Of a stretch of DNA of 64,000 nucleotides, positions 22,469 to 33,352 are shown one piece after another. A program made the position numbers and the translations under genes. The notes under the pieces were generated by a model that saw only the letters and a list, made by a program, of their open reading frames with translations, ran no database searches and had not been told where the DNA came from. The stretch covers positions 15,353,138 to 15,417,137 of the forward strand of contig NC_084831.1 of assembly GCF_033115175.1 (NCBI RefSeq), read 5' to 3'. Position 1 is the first letter of the stretch. Each line of letters starts with the position of its first letter. This DNA is from Lepus europaeus. Its lineage: Eukaryota; Chordata; Mammalia; Lagomorpha; Leporidae.

Positions 22469-22720
22469 TCCTCCAATGGCCGCTGCGGCCGGAGCATCTC
22501 GCTGATCCAAAGCCAGGAGCCAGGTGCTTCTCCTGGTCTCCCATGCGGGTGCAGGGCCCAAGCACTTGGGCCATCCTCCACTGCCTTCCTGGGCCATAGC
22601 AGAGAGCTGGCCTGGAAGAGGGGCAACCGGGATAGAATCCGGCACCCCGACCGGGACTAGAACCCGGTGTGCCGGCACCACAAGGCAGAGAATTAGCCTG
22701 CTAAGCCATGGTGCCGGCCC
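22469..22720 (-). repeat. CSINE, young, right arm of palindrome
   Basis: TCCTCCAATGGCCGCTGCGG to GCCATGGTGCCGGCCC; the tail is absent and it is fused to the left arm. Confidence 0.93.
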
Positions 22721-23012
22721 AAGCCACCACTTTTGATGCTGGCATCCTGTATCAGAGTGCTGCCTCGAGTCCCACTGCTTTGCTTCAGATTCACCTCCCT
22801 GCTAATGCACCTGGGAAAGCATAAGATGGCTCAAATACCTGGGCTCCTGCCACCCTTGGACACCCAGATGGAGTTTTGAGCTCCTGGCTTTGGCTTGGCC
22901 CAGTCCTGGCTGTTGTGGACGTTTGCAGAGTGAGTCAGTAGATGGAAGAACTCTGTGCGTCTCTCCCCCTCTGTCACTGCCTTTCAAACAAATAAATCTT
23001 AAGAAACAAACA
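22721..23012 (+). repeat. CSINE, older, head missing
   Basis: AAGCCACCACTTTTGATGCT to CAAACAAATAAATCTTAAGA. The head may have been lost when the palindrome formed. Confidence 0.85.
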
Positions 23013-23109
23013 ACAAAAATAACAAATATAACCTCCTAAAAGGACAGGAAGGCTTATGCTCTATCAGATGTTGAATCATAAGGTAAAGTCTGAAAAATTA
23101 AATGGAATG

Positions 23110-23462
23110 CCACGGTTTGAATACGTCCTCTCCAAAATCATGTGTTGGAAATTTAATCCCACTGCAAGCACTGGGAGGTGGGCCTTGTGGAAAGCATTTG
23201 GGTATGAGGGCTGTGCCCCTGTGAATGATCTCATGCCAAAGCTGGGGTGAGCTGTGAGGACACAAAGTTCCTCCCTTGCCCGTCCACCTTCCATCACACA
23301 GAGATACATAAAGAAGACCTAAACCAAACATAAAGCTCAAACCAGATGCTGTGCCTTGGTCTTGAACTTCCCAGACTCCAGAACTGTGAAAGAATACATT
23401 CCTGTTCTTTATAAATCAGCTGCTCTCACATATTTTGTTACAGAGCCACAAAATAAACTCAG
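23110..23462 (+). mobile_element. MaLR/MST-type solo LTR relic (ERVL-MaLR)
   Basis: The order of segments (GGTTTGAATACGTCC, ATTTAATCCC, GGGAGGTGGGCCTT, TATGAGGGCTGTGCCC, then CTTCCCAGACTCCAGAACTGTG and TTTGTTACAG) follows mammalian MaLR LTRs. It is mutated and has no internal viral coding part, so it is an old solo LTR in USP48 intron 1. Confidence 0.7.
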
Positions 23463-23489
23463 GTAACAGTGTAACAGAATAAAAAGTCC

Positions 23490-23860
23490 AGAAACAGACT
23501 TCAATAGCTATGGTAATTTAGCATGCAATGAAGGCATCCAACCTAGTGGCCTGAAAGGACTGTAACAAACGGTGCTGGGATAACCAGGCAGCTATCTGTA
23601 AACACAAGAAGTTGGACTCACACTTCACAGTATGTTGCAGTACAAACTCCAAATGGAGCAGAGGTTAAATGTGAAACTTGAAACCATAGCAAGAGAAAAA
23701 ATTAGCAAATTTCTTTATAACACTGGTAAGGGAAAGGCCTTTATGCTTCAAAATTTATACAGCATATAGGACCCATTAATCCAATCTCATAAAAACTTCC
23801 TACATGGCAAACAATCAAAGAAACCCATAACCAAAGTCAAAACACAATGAATGATGCGAC
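23490..23860 (+). mobile_element. degenerate L1 ORF2-region relic
   Basis: Phrases such as AACAAACGGTGCTGGGATAA, GGACTCACACTTCACA and AAATGTGAAACTTGAAACCA parallel L1 ORF2 3' sequence. Stops break every frame. Confidence 0.65.
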
Positions 23861-23875
23861 GGAAGTGTGGCCCAG

Positions 23876-24215
23876 GGGCCGGCATCGTGGCTCAGGTTAA
23901 GCCACTGCCTTCAATGACGCATCCCATATGAGCTCCCTGTCCAGGCTGCTTCTCTTCTGCTCCAGCTGCCTGCTAATATGCCTGGGAAAACAGTGGGAAG
24001 TGGCCCAAGTGCTTGGAACCCTGCACGCACCAGGGTGACAGGAAGAAGCTCCTGGCTTCAGCCTGGCCCAGCCTGGCGGTTGTGGCCATTTAGGGCGTGA
24101 ATCAATGGATGGTCTTCTTTGCTGTGTCTCTCCCTCTCTCTGTGTAACTCTGCCTTTCAAATAAGTAACCAAAATTTTAAAAATAACTCTTCTTAAAAAA
24201 AAAAAAAAAGAAGAA
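23876..24215 (+). repeat. CSINE inserted in another CSINE head
   Basis: GAAGTGTGGCCCAG at 23862-23875 and 24216-24229 is the exact 14-bp duplication. It disrupts the head of the older element that follows. Confidence 0.93.
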
Positions 24216-24520
24216 GAAGTGTGGCCCAGAGGGCTAAGCTGCTACTAGGGACACTGGTATCTGAGTGCCTGGTTCAAGTACCTGATACTCCACGCTTCCA
24301 GTCTAGTTTCCTGCTAAGGCTTCTGGGATGATAGCTCAAGTGCTTGGGTCCCTGCCACCCATATCTAACACCGGGATGGAGTTCCAGGATACTGACTTCA
24401 GCCTGGCCCAGCCCCAGCTGTCATGTGGCCACTGGGGAGTGAACTAGATTAAAGATCTCTTCCCCCACCATGCGCATGCACATGTATATGTGTGAGACTC
24501 TGCCTTTCAAACAAAATCAA
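24216..24520 (+). repeat. CSINE, older, twice interrupted
   Basis: TGTGGCCCAGAGGGCTAAGC head to CTTTCAAACAAAATCAA; its remaining tail lies at 24853-24885. Confidence 0.88.
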
Positions 24521-24852
24521 AATTTTTTTTTTTTCCTGGACAGGCAGAGTGGATAGTGAGAGAGACAGAGAGAAAGGTCTTCCTTTTTGCCATTGGTTCA
24601 CCCTCCAATGGCCGCTGAAGCCAGCGCATCGTGCTGATCCGAAGCCAGGAGCCAGGTGCTTCTCCTGGTCTCCCATGCGGGTGCAGGGCCCAAGGACTTG
24701 GGCCATCCTCCACTGCCTTCCCGGGCCATAGCAAAGAGCTGGCCTGGAAGAGGGGCAACCGGGACAGAATCTGGCGCCCCAACCAGGACTAGAACCTGGT
24801 GTGCCGGCGCCGCAAGGCAGAGGATTAGCCTGTTAAGCCATGGCACCGGCCC
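24521..24852 (-). repeat. CSINE, young, in tail of older copy
   Basis: ACAAAATCAA at 24511-24520 and 24853-24862 is the duplication. Head end AAGCCATGGCACCGGCCC. Confidence 0.95.
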
Positions 24853-24885
24853 ACAAAATCAATTTTTTAAAAAAAGAAGACAATG

Positions 24886-25231
24886 GCCGGCGCCATGGCT
24901 CAACAGGCTAATCCTCCGCCTTGCGGCGCCGGTACACCGGGTTCTAGTCCCGGTTGGGGCACCGATCCTGTCCCGGTTGCCCCTCTTCCAGGCCAGCTCT
25001 CTGCTGTGGCTAGGGAGTGCAGTGGAGGATGGCCCAAGTCCTTGGGTCCTGCACCCCATGGGAGACCAGGAGAAGCACCTGGCTCCTGCCATCGGAACAG
25101 CGCGGTGCGCCGGCCGCAGCGCGCTACCGCGGCGGCCATTGGAGGGTGAACCAACGGCAAAAGGAAGACCTTTCTCTCTGTCTCTCTCTCTCACTGTCCA
25201 CTCTGCCTGTCAAAAAAAAAAAAAAAAAAAG
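24886..25231 (+). repeat. CSINE, young, full length
   Basis: AAGAAGACAATG at 24874-24885 and 25232-25243 flanks it. The GC-rich GTGCGCCGGCCGCAGCGCGC block is intact. Confidence 0.96.
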
Positions 25232-25335
25232 AAGAAGACAATGAATGAAAAGACTTAAAACCTTTTTTGTAACTTTAAGCATGAAAAGAAGCTCAATCTC
25301 AGTTGAAACAGGAATGTAAACTAAAACTAGACACA

Positions 25336-25650
25336 GGGCCAGTGTTGTGGCACAGCAGGCTGAGCTGCCGTTTGTGATACTGGCATCCCACACTGGAGCT
25401 CCAGTTCAAGTCCTGGCTGCTCTGCTTCCGAACTAGCTTTCTGCTAAAGCAGCTAGGAAAGCAGCAGAAGGTGGCTCAAGTATTTGGGCCAGGACCATCC
25501 ATGCTGGGGACGATGATGGCATTCCTAGCTCCTGGCTTTGGCCTGGCCTGGACATGGCTGTTGCAGCCATTTGGAGAGTGAGCCACTGGATGAAAGGTCT
25601 CTCCCTCTCTCCCTCCCTCCCTCCCTCCCTCCTTTGTTACTCTGCCTTTA
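25336..25650 (+). repeat. CSINE with CCCT expansion
   Basis: GGGCCAGTGTTGTGGCACAG head; the CT block has become (CCCT)n at 25607-25632. Confidence 0.9.
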
Positions 25651-26219
25651 TTGGGCAGAGCTGTTTGTTTTTAAGGTTTACTCATTTGGGGCAAAACAAC
25701 TCTACACAAATACCTGATGTGGTAATCAACAGTCCAGACACCTTCTGGATGGGTAGGGCCATGAACCAAGCTCTGGACAGTGAGCTGTGAGTATAGCCAA
25801 GCACTTCAATGCTGGACACTGACACAAGAGGCGACTGCTCTGCTGGGCATCCACTGACCAGGACAAGCAGGGCTCCCCGCCTCGCTCACCTAACAGAGAA
25901 ACTCGCAAGCTTCGTGTACCAGGCAACACAGAAACTTTCACTGCGTTAAGCCACTGCGATTCAGGAGTAAACCTATCTCATGGCATAACCTAGGTCATCC
26001 TGCCCTGTATCTTGTCGTGCCTATAGGTCTGGCAAAGTCCAAAAAGTCTGAGAAGGCCATGAGGCAATGGGTGGTCTCTAAGACACTGCTGGTGAGGCTA
26101 AAAAACTGGGTGCTCTCCATGGAGGACAGCATTTGGTATGCAGCAACACTACCAGCTTGTTTATCCTCCACCCTGAACCCCAAAGGGGGACCCGCTCCAC
26201 AACTATGAGTATTCTGTAC

Positions 26220-26950
26220 ATACACAAAACAGTGTAAAGAGAAAGTTATTTTCTGGGCATTGTTAGTAAGAGTGAAGACTGAAAACGAGCCCAGTGTACA
26301 CTTACAGGAAACAGACTATCTAAATCATGCTAAATCCATGCAGTTTAACTGTACATGAGGACCCAGGAAGGGTAAATGTAAGTTTCTGGACTGTACACAA
26401 ACATGGACAGCAGCTTTTATGTACAACAGGCAAAACTGTAAACAACTACCAAACGTTGGGGTGGGCACATGACACTGAGCTAAGTGGTGGCCTGGGTACC
26501 CACAGCCCATACTGGAGTTCTAGTCCTGACTACTCCATTTCTGATCCAGTTGCCTGCCAATACACACTCAGGAGGCAGCAGATTATGGCTCAAGTACTAG
26601 GTTTCCTGCCACCTATGTGAGAGACCTTGATGGAATTCTGCACTCTTGGCATCAGCCTGTCCCAGCCCTACATGCTGCAGGCATTTGAGGAATTAACTAG
26701 TGAATGCAAGATCTCTCCCTCTCTCTCTCTAGTCTTTCAAATAAAAATAAATTTTAAAATGTCAACAGAATAAAATTATCAAATATATTCACATCATAGA
26801 ATGTAGAATATTCTACACACACACAAACTACTAACATATGCAACATGGATGAATTTCAGAAATATTATGTTGAGCAAAAAGACCGACACAAAAGAATAAC
26901 TGCTGTAAGGGTCCATTAGTATGAGGTTCAAGAACAGGCAAAACTTAACT
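26220..26950 (+). mobile_element. L1 3'-region relic split by a SINE
   Basis: The part before 26457 (AACATGGACAGCAGCTTTTA ... ACTGTAAACAACTACCAAACG) continues after the SINE (AACAGAATAAAATTAT ... GCAACATGGATGAATTTCAG). The two halves read as one L1 ORF2-end fragment with the SINE inserted. Confidence 0.6.
26458..26757 (+). repeat. CSINE inside L1 relic
   Basis: GGGGTGGGCACATGACACTG head; CAAATAAAAATAAATTTTAA tail. Confidence 0.88.
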
Positions 26951-27000
26951 TACATAGAAAGAAACCTACAGAGCATAGAAATAAGAGGAAGGGATGGGTG

Positions 27001-27245
27001 AGGCCCAGTGCTGTGGTATAGGCAGTAAAAGCCACTTCCTGCAATCCCAGCATCCCATATGAGCGTCAGTTCAAGTCCCAGCTGCTCCACTTCCAATCCA
27101 GCTCCCTGATAATGTGCCTGGGAAAGCAGAGGAAGATGGCCCAAATGCACGGGCTCCCGCACCCACGTGAGAGACCCAGAGGAAGCTCTGACTCCAGCCA
27201 TTGCGGCTATCTGGAAAAATGAACCAGTAGAATGAAGATCTCTCT
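27001..27245 (+). repeat. CSINE, 5' part, interrupted
   Basis: GAGGCCCAGTGCTGTGGTAT head; it resumes after the insert at 27582-27655. Confidence 0.92.
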
Positions 27246-27581
27246 TTTTTTTTTTTTTTGACAGGCAGAGTGGACAGTGAGAGAGAGAGAAAGGTCTTCC
27301 TTTTGCCGTTGGTTCACCCTCCAATGACCGCCGTGGCTGGCGCGCTGTGGCCGGCGCACCACGCTGATCCAATGGCAGGAGCCAGGGGCTTATCCTGGTC
27401 TCCCATGGGGTGCAGGACCCAAGCACTTGGGCCATCCTCCACTGCCCTCCCTGGCCACAGCAGAGAGCTGGCCTGGAAGAGGGGCAACCGGGACAGAATC
27501 CGGTGCCCCGACCGGGACTAGAATCCGGTGTGCCGGCGCCGCAAGGCGGAGGATTAGCCTAGTGAGCCGCGGCGCCGGCCC
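27246..27581 (-). repeat. CSINE, young, nested
   Basis: AGAATGAAGATCTCTCT at 27229-27245 and 27582-27598 is a perfect 17-bp duplication inside the older SINE. Confidence 0.97.
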
Positions 27582-27655
27582 AGAATGAAGATCTCTCTAA
27601 CTCAGTATTTCAAATAAATAAATAAATAAATCTTAATAAAGATTATTTTAAAAAG
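27582..27655 (+). repeat. CSINE, 3' part of interrupted copy
   Basis: CTCAGTATTTCAAATAAATA and A-rich tail. Confidence 0.88.
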
Positions 27656-27736
27656 AGGAAGGGAGAATGATGGATCTTTCTGGAGTTTGACATCCACCTT
27701 GATGGGAGTTGTACATGTATCAAAATGCACTGAGCA

Positions 27737-28058
27737 GGCCGGCACCACGGCTCACTAGGCTAATCCTCTGCCTGTGGTGCTGGCACCCCGGGGTTCTAGT
27801 CCAGGTCGGGGCGCCAGTTCTGTCCAGGTTGCTCCTCTTCCAGTCCAGCTCTCTGCTGTAGCCCGAGAAGGCAGTGGAGGATGGCCCAAGTGCTTGGGCC
27901 CTGCACCCGCATGGGAGACCAGGAGGAAGCACCTGGCTCCTGGCTTCAGATCAGCGCAGCGCACCGGCCATAGCGGCCATTTTGGGGGTGACCCAACGGA
28001 AGGAAGACCTTTCTGTGTCTCTATCTCTCACTGTCTAACTCTGCCTGTCAAAAAAAAA
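27737..28058 (+). repeat. CSINE, young
   Basis: GCCGGCACCACGGCTCACTA head; CTGCCTGTCAAAAAAAA tail. Confidence 0.95.
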
Positions 28059-28336
28059 GGAAAGTATTTTATTTATTTGAAATACTAGAGGAAAACACCG
28101 TGCAGTTGGGGGGGTCAGTGACCAGAACCTAGAATTTACATCCTCTTTCTTTTTTATTGTCATTGTTTCAGGAAAGCCGAAGATTGAGTATTTAAGTAAA
28201 CAAGTTTCTTTTTTCAGGTTAAAAAAAAAAAGTAACTTTTATGTGTGAAATTGATTTAAAAAGTTCTGTTGAGAGTTCTCACTCCTCCTCTGTCACCATC
28301 ATCCCATTCTCACATTCTCTGTAAGAAACAACTCCT

Positions 28337-28430
28337 GGGGCCAGCACTGTGGCACAGTGGGGTAAGCCACCATCTACAGTGCCGGCATCCCATATGCGTG
28401 CCAGTTCAAGTCCTGGCTGCTCCACTTCTT
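28337..28430 (+). repeat. CSINE, 5' fragment
   Basis: GGGGCCAGCACTGTGGCACA head to TGGCTGCTCCACTTC; then a minus copy takes over. Confidence 0.88.
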
Positions 28431-28738
28431 TTGACAGGCAGAGTTAGTGAGAGACAGAGAGAAAGGTCTTTCTTCCGTTGGTTCACCCCCCAAATGGCCA
28501 CTAAGGCCGGCGCACTGCACCGATCCGAAGCCAGGAGCCAGGTGCTTTCTCTTGGCCTCCCACGTAAGTGCAGGGCCCAAGCACTTGGGCCATCCTCCAC
28601 TGCCTTCCCAGGCCACAGCAGAGAGCTGGACTGGAAGAGGAGCAACCGGGACAGAATCTGGCGCCCCGGCCGGGACTAGAACTTGGTGTGCCGGTGCCAC
28701 AGGCGGAGGATTAGCCTAGTGATCTGTGGTGCCAGCTA
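28431..28738 (-). repeat. CSINE, young
   Basis: TTGACAGGCAGAGTTAGTGA to ATCTGTGGTGCCAGC; fused to the head fragment before it. Confidence 0.94.
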
Positions 28739-28795
28739 CATATGAAGCTACTTCAAAAAGTTCCCTCCTATGTGCAGATAGCAAAAATGTTCATA

Positions 28796-29003
28796 GAGCC
28801 AGCACTGTGGTACAGTAGGTTAAAGCCATGGCCTGCAGCGCTGGCATCCCTTGTGAGCGCTGGTTCAGGTCCCAGTTGTTCCACTTCCAATCCAGCTCAC
28901 TGCTACTGCACCTGGGAAAGCAGTAGATGGCAGCCAAAGTACTTGAGCCCCTGCACTTGAGGGGAAAATCTGTCTCTACCTTTCAAATAAATAAATAAAT
29001 CTT
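28796..29003 (+). repeat. CSINE, internal deletion
   Basis: GAGCCAGCACTGTGGTACAG head; it jumps from CTGCACTTGAGGGG to the tail. Confidence 0.9.
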
Positions 29004-29004
29004 T

Positions 29005-29233
29005 ACTCCCCAGATGGCCGCAAAGGCTGGAGCTAGGCCGTCTGAAGCCAGGAGCTTCTTTATCTCATACATGGGTGCAAGGGTCCAAGCACTTGGGCCA
29101 TCATCCACTGCTTTCCCAGGCCATTAGCAGACAGCTGGACAGGAAGTGGAGCAGCTGGGTCTCAAACCCGTCCCCATATGGAATGCTGGTGCTACAGGGG
29201 TTACTTTACCCATTATGGCACATTGCTGGCCCC
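29005..29233 (-). repeat. CSINE, tail missing
   Basis: ACTCCCCAGATGGCCGCAAA to GGCACATTGCTGGCCCC, directly after a plus copy. Confidence 0.88.
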
Positions 29234-29289
29234 ACCCTTGTATATTTTAAAAGCTTAGGAATCCAGTCAGCCTTCCAAGATGAAATATA

Positions 29290-29501
29290 GAGTGCCAGTT
29301 CAAGTCCTGGCTGCTCCATTTCCCATCCAGCTTCCTGCTAATATGCCTGGGAAATCAACGAAAGATGGCAAGTACTTGGGCCCCTGTCACCCACATGAGA
29401 CCAAGATGGTCTTCTTGGCTCCTGGCCCTCATTCTTACATGCATTTAGAGTGAACCAGCAGATAAGAGACCCCTGTCTGACTCTCTGCCTAAAATGAATA
29501 A
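29290..29501 (+). repeat. CSINE, 5' truncated
   Basis: AGTGCCAGTTCAAGTCCTGG to GACTCTCTGCCTAAAATG. Confidence 0.85.
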
Positions 29502-29814
29502 TTTTTTTTTTTTGACAGGCAGAGTGGATAGTGAGAGAGACAGAGAGAAAGGTCTTCCTTTTTGCCGTTGGTTCACCCTCCAATGGCCGCTGCGGCCGGC
29601 GCATGCGCTGATCCGAAGCCAGGAGCCAGGTACTTCTCCTGCTCTCCTATGCGGGTGCAGGGCCCAAGGACTTGGGCCATCCTCCACTGCCTTCCCAGGC
29701 CATAGCAGAGAGCTGGCCTGGAAGAGGGGCAACCGGGACAGAATCCGGCGCCCCAACCGGGACTAGAACGCGGTGTGCCGGCACCACAAGGCGGAGGATT
29801 AGCCCCTTAAGCCA
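29502..29814 (-). repeat. CSINE, young
   Basis: T-run, GACAGGCAGAGTGGATAGTG, head ends at CCTTAAGCCAC without the usual GGCGCCGGCC. Confidence 0.94.
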
Positions 29815-29902
29815 CAAAATAAATTTAAAATATTGTAAGTTTTGATATTTTTCCTTTTTTATAGGGGAAAAAACTCACAAGTAAAAAACAAAACCTGGGG
29901 AA

Positions 29903-30262
29903 AGGCCGGCACCATGGCTCACTTGGCTAATCCTCTACCTGCAGTGCCAGCACCCCGGGTTCTAGTCCCGGTTGGGGCGCCGGATTCTGTCCCGGTTGCT
30001 CCTCTTCCAGTCCAGCTCTCTGCTGTGGCCCAGGAGGGCAGTGGAGGATGGCCCAAGTCCTTGGGCCCTGACCCGCATGGGAGACCAGGAGAAGCACCTG
30101 GCTCCTGGCTTCGGATCGGCGCAGCGCACCGGCCATAGCGGCCATTTCGGGGGTGAACCAACGGAAGGAAGACCTTTCTCTGTCTCTGTCTCTCTCTCAC
30201 TCTCTCTCTCACTGTCTAACTCTGCCTGTCAAAAACAAACAAACAAACAAAAAACAAATAAG
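29903..30262 (+). repeat. CSINE, young, (CAAA)n tail
   Basis: GGCCGGCACCATGGCTCACT head; TGTCAAAAACAAACAAACAA tail. Confidence 0.95.
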
Positions 30263-30330
30263 AAAAAACCGGGGGAAAAAGATCTCCAACTGAAGTAAGA
30301 TCCTGAAAATCAGCAAAAATGTGGTCAAAA

Positions 30331-30644
30331 CTGGTCTTTGTGCTGTGGCTCAGTGTTAGGGAAACACTTGGCAGTGACTTGAGGAGTCCGGGCTGCTTTG
30401 CTTCTGATCCAGCTCCCCTCTAGCGCACCTGAGAAGCAACAGAGGATGGCCCAAGTACCTGGGCCCCTGCCACCCATGTGGGAGAGCCAGATGGAGCTCT
30501 GGGTCTTTCGCTTGGCCCAGAGGAGCTGTTGTGGCCATTTGGGGAGCAAACAAACAAAACAAAGCTCTCTCTGCCCCCCCCCACCCCCATGGATCTCCTC
30601 TCTCTATTTCAAATACATAAATAAAATAAATCCTTAAAAAAAGA
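30331..30644 (+). repeat. CSINE, older
   Basis: CTGGTCTTTGTGCTGTGGCT head; ATAAAATAAATCCTTAAAAA tail. Confidence 0.85.
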
Positions 30645-30655
30645 AGATGGCCAAC

Positions 30656-30893
30656 GGGGCAAACACTGTAGTGGGTGACCTGCATCCTTTATCAGTGTGC
30701 TTGCTCACTTCTAACTCAGCTTCCTGCTCATGCACCTGCGAAGCATTAAGTACTTGAGCTCCTGCCACCCATGTGGGAGACCAGGACGGAGTTCCTGGCT
30801 CCTGGTTTTCCCAATCTTTGCTGCTACAGTCATTTGGGGATTGAACCAGCAGATGAAAGCTCTTCACTCTTCCAAATAAATCTGTTAGTGAAA
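30656..30893 (+). repeat. CSINE, old, shortened
   Basis: GGGGCAAACACTGTAGTGGG head; tail TTCCAAATAAATCTG. Confidence 0.78.
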
Positions 30894-30996
30894 ATGGCCA
30901 AGGATCCAGAACACAACTCCCAGGAAAAATACAGATGGATAGTAAATACAAAAAGATGCTCAATGCCACCATCAACCAAAAAAACAGTTGAGTAAG

Positions 30997-31103
30997 GGGG
31001 CCGGTGATGTGGTATAGCAGGTAAAGCCACCACCCATGGTGCCAGCATCCTATATGGGCACCAGTTCAAGTCCTGGCTGTACTCCTTCCAATCCAGCTCA
31101 TGA
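30997..31103 (+). repeat. CSINE, 5' fragment
   Basis: GGGGCCGGTGATGTGGTATA head to TCCAATCCAGCTCATGAG. Confidence 0.85.
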
Positions 31104-31206
31104 GCAAGAAGCTGGAGAAGCAGAACAGCCTGAACTCAAACCAGGCCCTCTGATGTAAGATGTAGGCATCCCAAGTCGAGCCCTAACTGCTGCCCCAAAC
31201 ACCTGC
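31104..31206 (-). repeat. CSINE, 5' fragment
   Basis: AAGAAGCTGGAGAAGCAGAA to CCCAAACACCTGCC, fused to the plus fragment before it. Confidence 0.6.
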
Positions 31207-31369
31207 CAACTGCTAGTTTCCACTAATTGCATTGGTGTTAAGAATAGGAAAGCTGTGGGTGGGTAACAAAGTCACTTACTGCAGGTGGTGGCCTTAAACC
31301 TTTCCAGTCTATCAAAAGTTTATCTTTACCCCTGGATTGCTCATCTTGCAGCCTAAGTGAAAACACTCA

Positions 31370-31850
31370 CCATCCAGGTACAAGGATGACTACAGTGGCA
31401 CTGTCTGCTATGTAAGAAACCAGAAGCCTGAAAGTTCCAGCAACAGGGGATTGGCTAAACAAATTACAATGTTGCTACTACCTCTATACAACAAAATATC
31501 ACAGAGCTACCAGAAAGGCAGGTGTGTGTTTGAAATTCCTGCTGAAAGCATAGATTAGCTCTTGCCACAAAATAAAAACCAAAAAGGTAATGTGAGATGG
31601 ATGTCAATTCACTTTGTCATAGAAATGACTTTTCTATCTACACATATCAACATCACATTATATACCTTAAATATACACAGTAAAATTTATCTTAAATAAG
31701 GTGGACCTCTGCACACTAATGTGGAAAAAGGCATATAAAAACAGGTTGTAAAAAAGTGTGAAATGTGACCCTGTTTTCTGTAAAATAACAATTGTGTATC
31801 TTTCTTGTATATAAAATATACAAGACAGAGAATTTAATTTCCAGTATTTT
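31370..31850 (+). mobile_element. old L1M-type 3'-end relic
   Basis: CAACAGGGGATTGGCTAAAC and CACATTATATACCTTAAATA resemble the 3' part of old L1 elements. The sequence is very degenerate. Confidence 0.45.
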
Positions 31851-32548
31851 ATCCCAGAGTCACCCTAGAATACTACCAAGCCCACAGTAGGTGCCAAAGA
31901 AATGTGAATAAATTAACACTTATTCCAGTGAGCTATGTAAGAGGTACTCAGTAAGTATTTGCTGAACTTCACATACACGGAGAGAAAAGAACTTCAAGGA
32001 ACAGTTACACTATACACTATTCTGTACACATAGTAACAGTGGCTAGCTGTGGGCTTGGGATTGAGGAGGGCTTTCCCCGTCACCCAACACTCAGCTGAGG
32101 AGGATTCCTTCTCCAGCTGTCAGCGTGCTGCAGAGCAGACATCACACTGCACGGGGACAGACAAGAATGCTGGTTTCATGTCGCACGTAACACCTGTTAC
32201 ACCAAGTAACACGCTCACCTGGAAACTTTCAGGTTACAGCTGGGTTAGGCAGGAAAAGCACAGCATGCAGAAGAAAAAGAGCAATCAGCTTATGTCGGTA
32301 ACCTCAAGATGAGTAAGAGGGTTCACTGTACCATCCTGCTTAAAATTTGCCGTAAGGTTTTCTTTTCAAACTCAAAAAATTCTATAATTTAATTTAAAAA
32401 TTAGGGAAAAAAAAACTCAGATTGACCTGACTTGGTCTGAGGGGAACATGGCAGAAGGAACCAATACTATTAAGACTTTAACATGAGAAAAAAATCTTAG
32501 AAAGGAGGTGTCAATGAAACATCATTAACGCTTAGGAGAATAAATTTC

Positions 32549-32855
32549 AGATGGGCCCACTATGGAGCCTCAGCAGGTTCAGTCGCTACTTGGGATGTGC
32601 CTGGGTCAAGTCTCAGCTACTGCACTTCAACGAGCAGCTTCCTGGTAATTCTTCCGGAAAGCGGCAGCCGATGGTGGCCCACGTGCTTCCACCCATGTGG
32701 GAGACCCAGCTGGAGTTCCTGGCTCTTGGCTTTGGCCTGGCCCAGCCCTGGCTGTTTTGGGTGTTTGGGAAGTGAACCAACAGATGACAGACTGATAAAT
32801 CTTTGTCTCTCTCTTCCTCTGCCTTTCAAATATATGTAAAAAATTTTTTTAAAGT
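32549..32855 (+). repeat. CSINE, old
   Basis: GATGGGCCCACTATGGAGCC head; CAAATATATGTAAAAAATTT tail. Confidence 0.82.
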
Positions 32856-33054
32856 TTCATAATGAGGCCTCCTGGTTTCATTAGAGTTCTGGTCTGGGGC
32901 TATAAAGCCCTAAAAGTATCTTAAACTGGCATAATACCAGCTAGAATGCTCCTTTTTTGGAATATTTTAATTTGGTAACAGTTGCATGCTGTTTCTAGAA
33001 AAAAAAAAAGACCTCTATACCCAGCTGAAAGTACAAATCAGTCCAGCCCTTTTT

Positions 33055-33208
33055 TTTCCTTGAAGATTTATTTATGTATTTGGAAGTCTGAGTTACTCAG
33101 AGAAGCAGGGGCAGAGAGGGGTCTTCCATCTGCTGGTTCACACCCAGATGGCCACAACAGCCCTAGCTGCATCGACCCGAAGCCAGGAGCCAGGAGCTTC
33201 TTCCAGGT
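33055..33208 (-). repeat. CSINE, 3' half, inverted arm
   Basis: AAGATTTATTTATGTATTTG to GCTTCTTCCAGGTGGGA; it meets a plus arm at the centre. Confidence 0.85.
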
Positions 33209-33334
33209 GGGAGACCCACAAGAAGCTCCAGGCTCTGGATAGAATCAACTCCAGCTGTTGCAGCCATTTGGGGGCGTGAACCAACTGACGGAAGATCTCT
33301 GCCTCTCAAATAAATAAATAAATAAATTTAAAAA
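33209..33334 (+). repeat. CSINE, 3' half, inverted arm
   Basis: GACCCACAAGAAGCTCCAGG to CTCAAATAAATAAATAAATA. Confidence 0.85.
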
Positions 33335-33352
33335 TGAAAGAGTGTGTGGCAT

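Noticed and set aside
23110-23462. Complete endogenous retrovirus
   Set aside because: Only a mutated LTR is present; no primer-binding site, internal coding region or second LTR is seen.
24656-25258. 200-aa open frame
   Set aside because: It runs through two young SINEs in opposite orientation; the frame reflects their GC-rich bodies.
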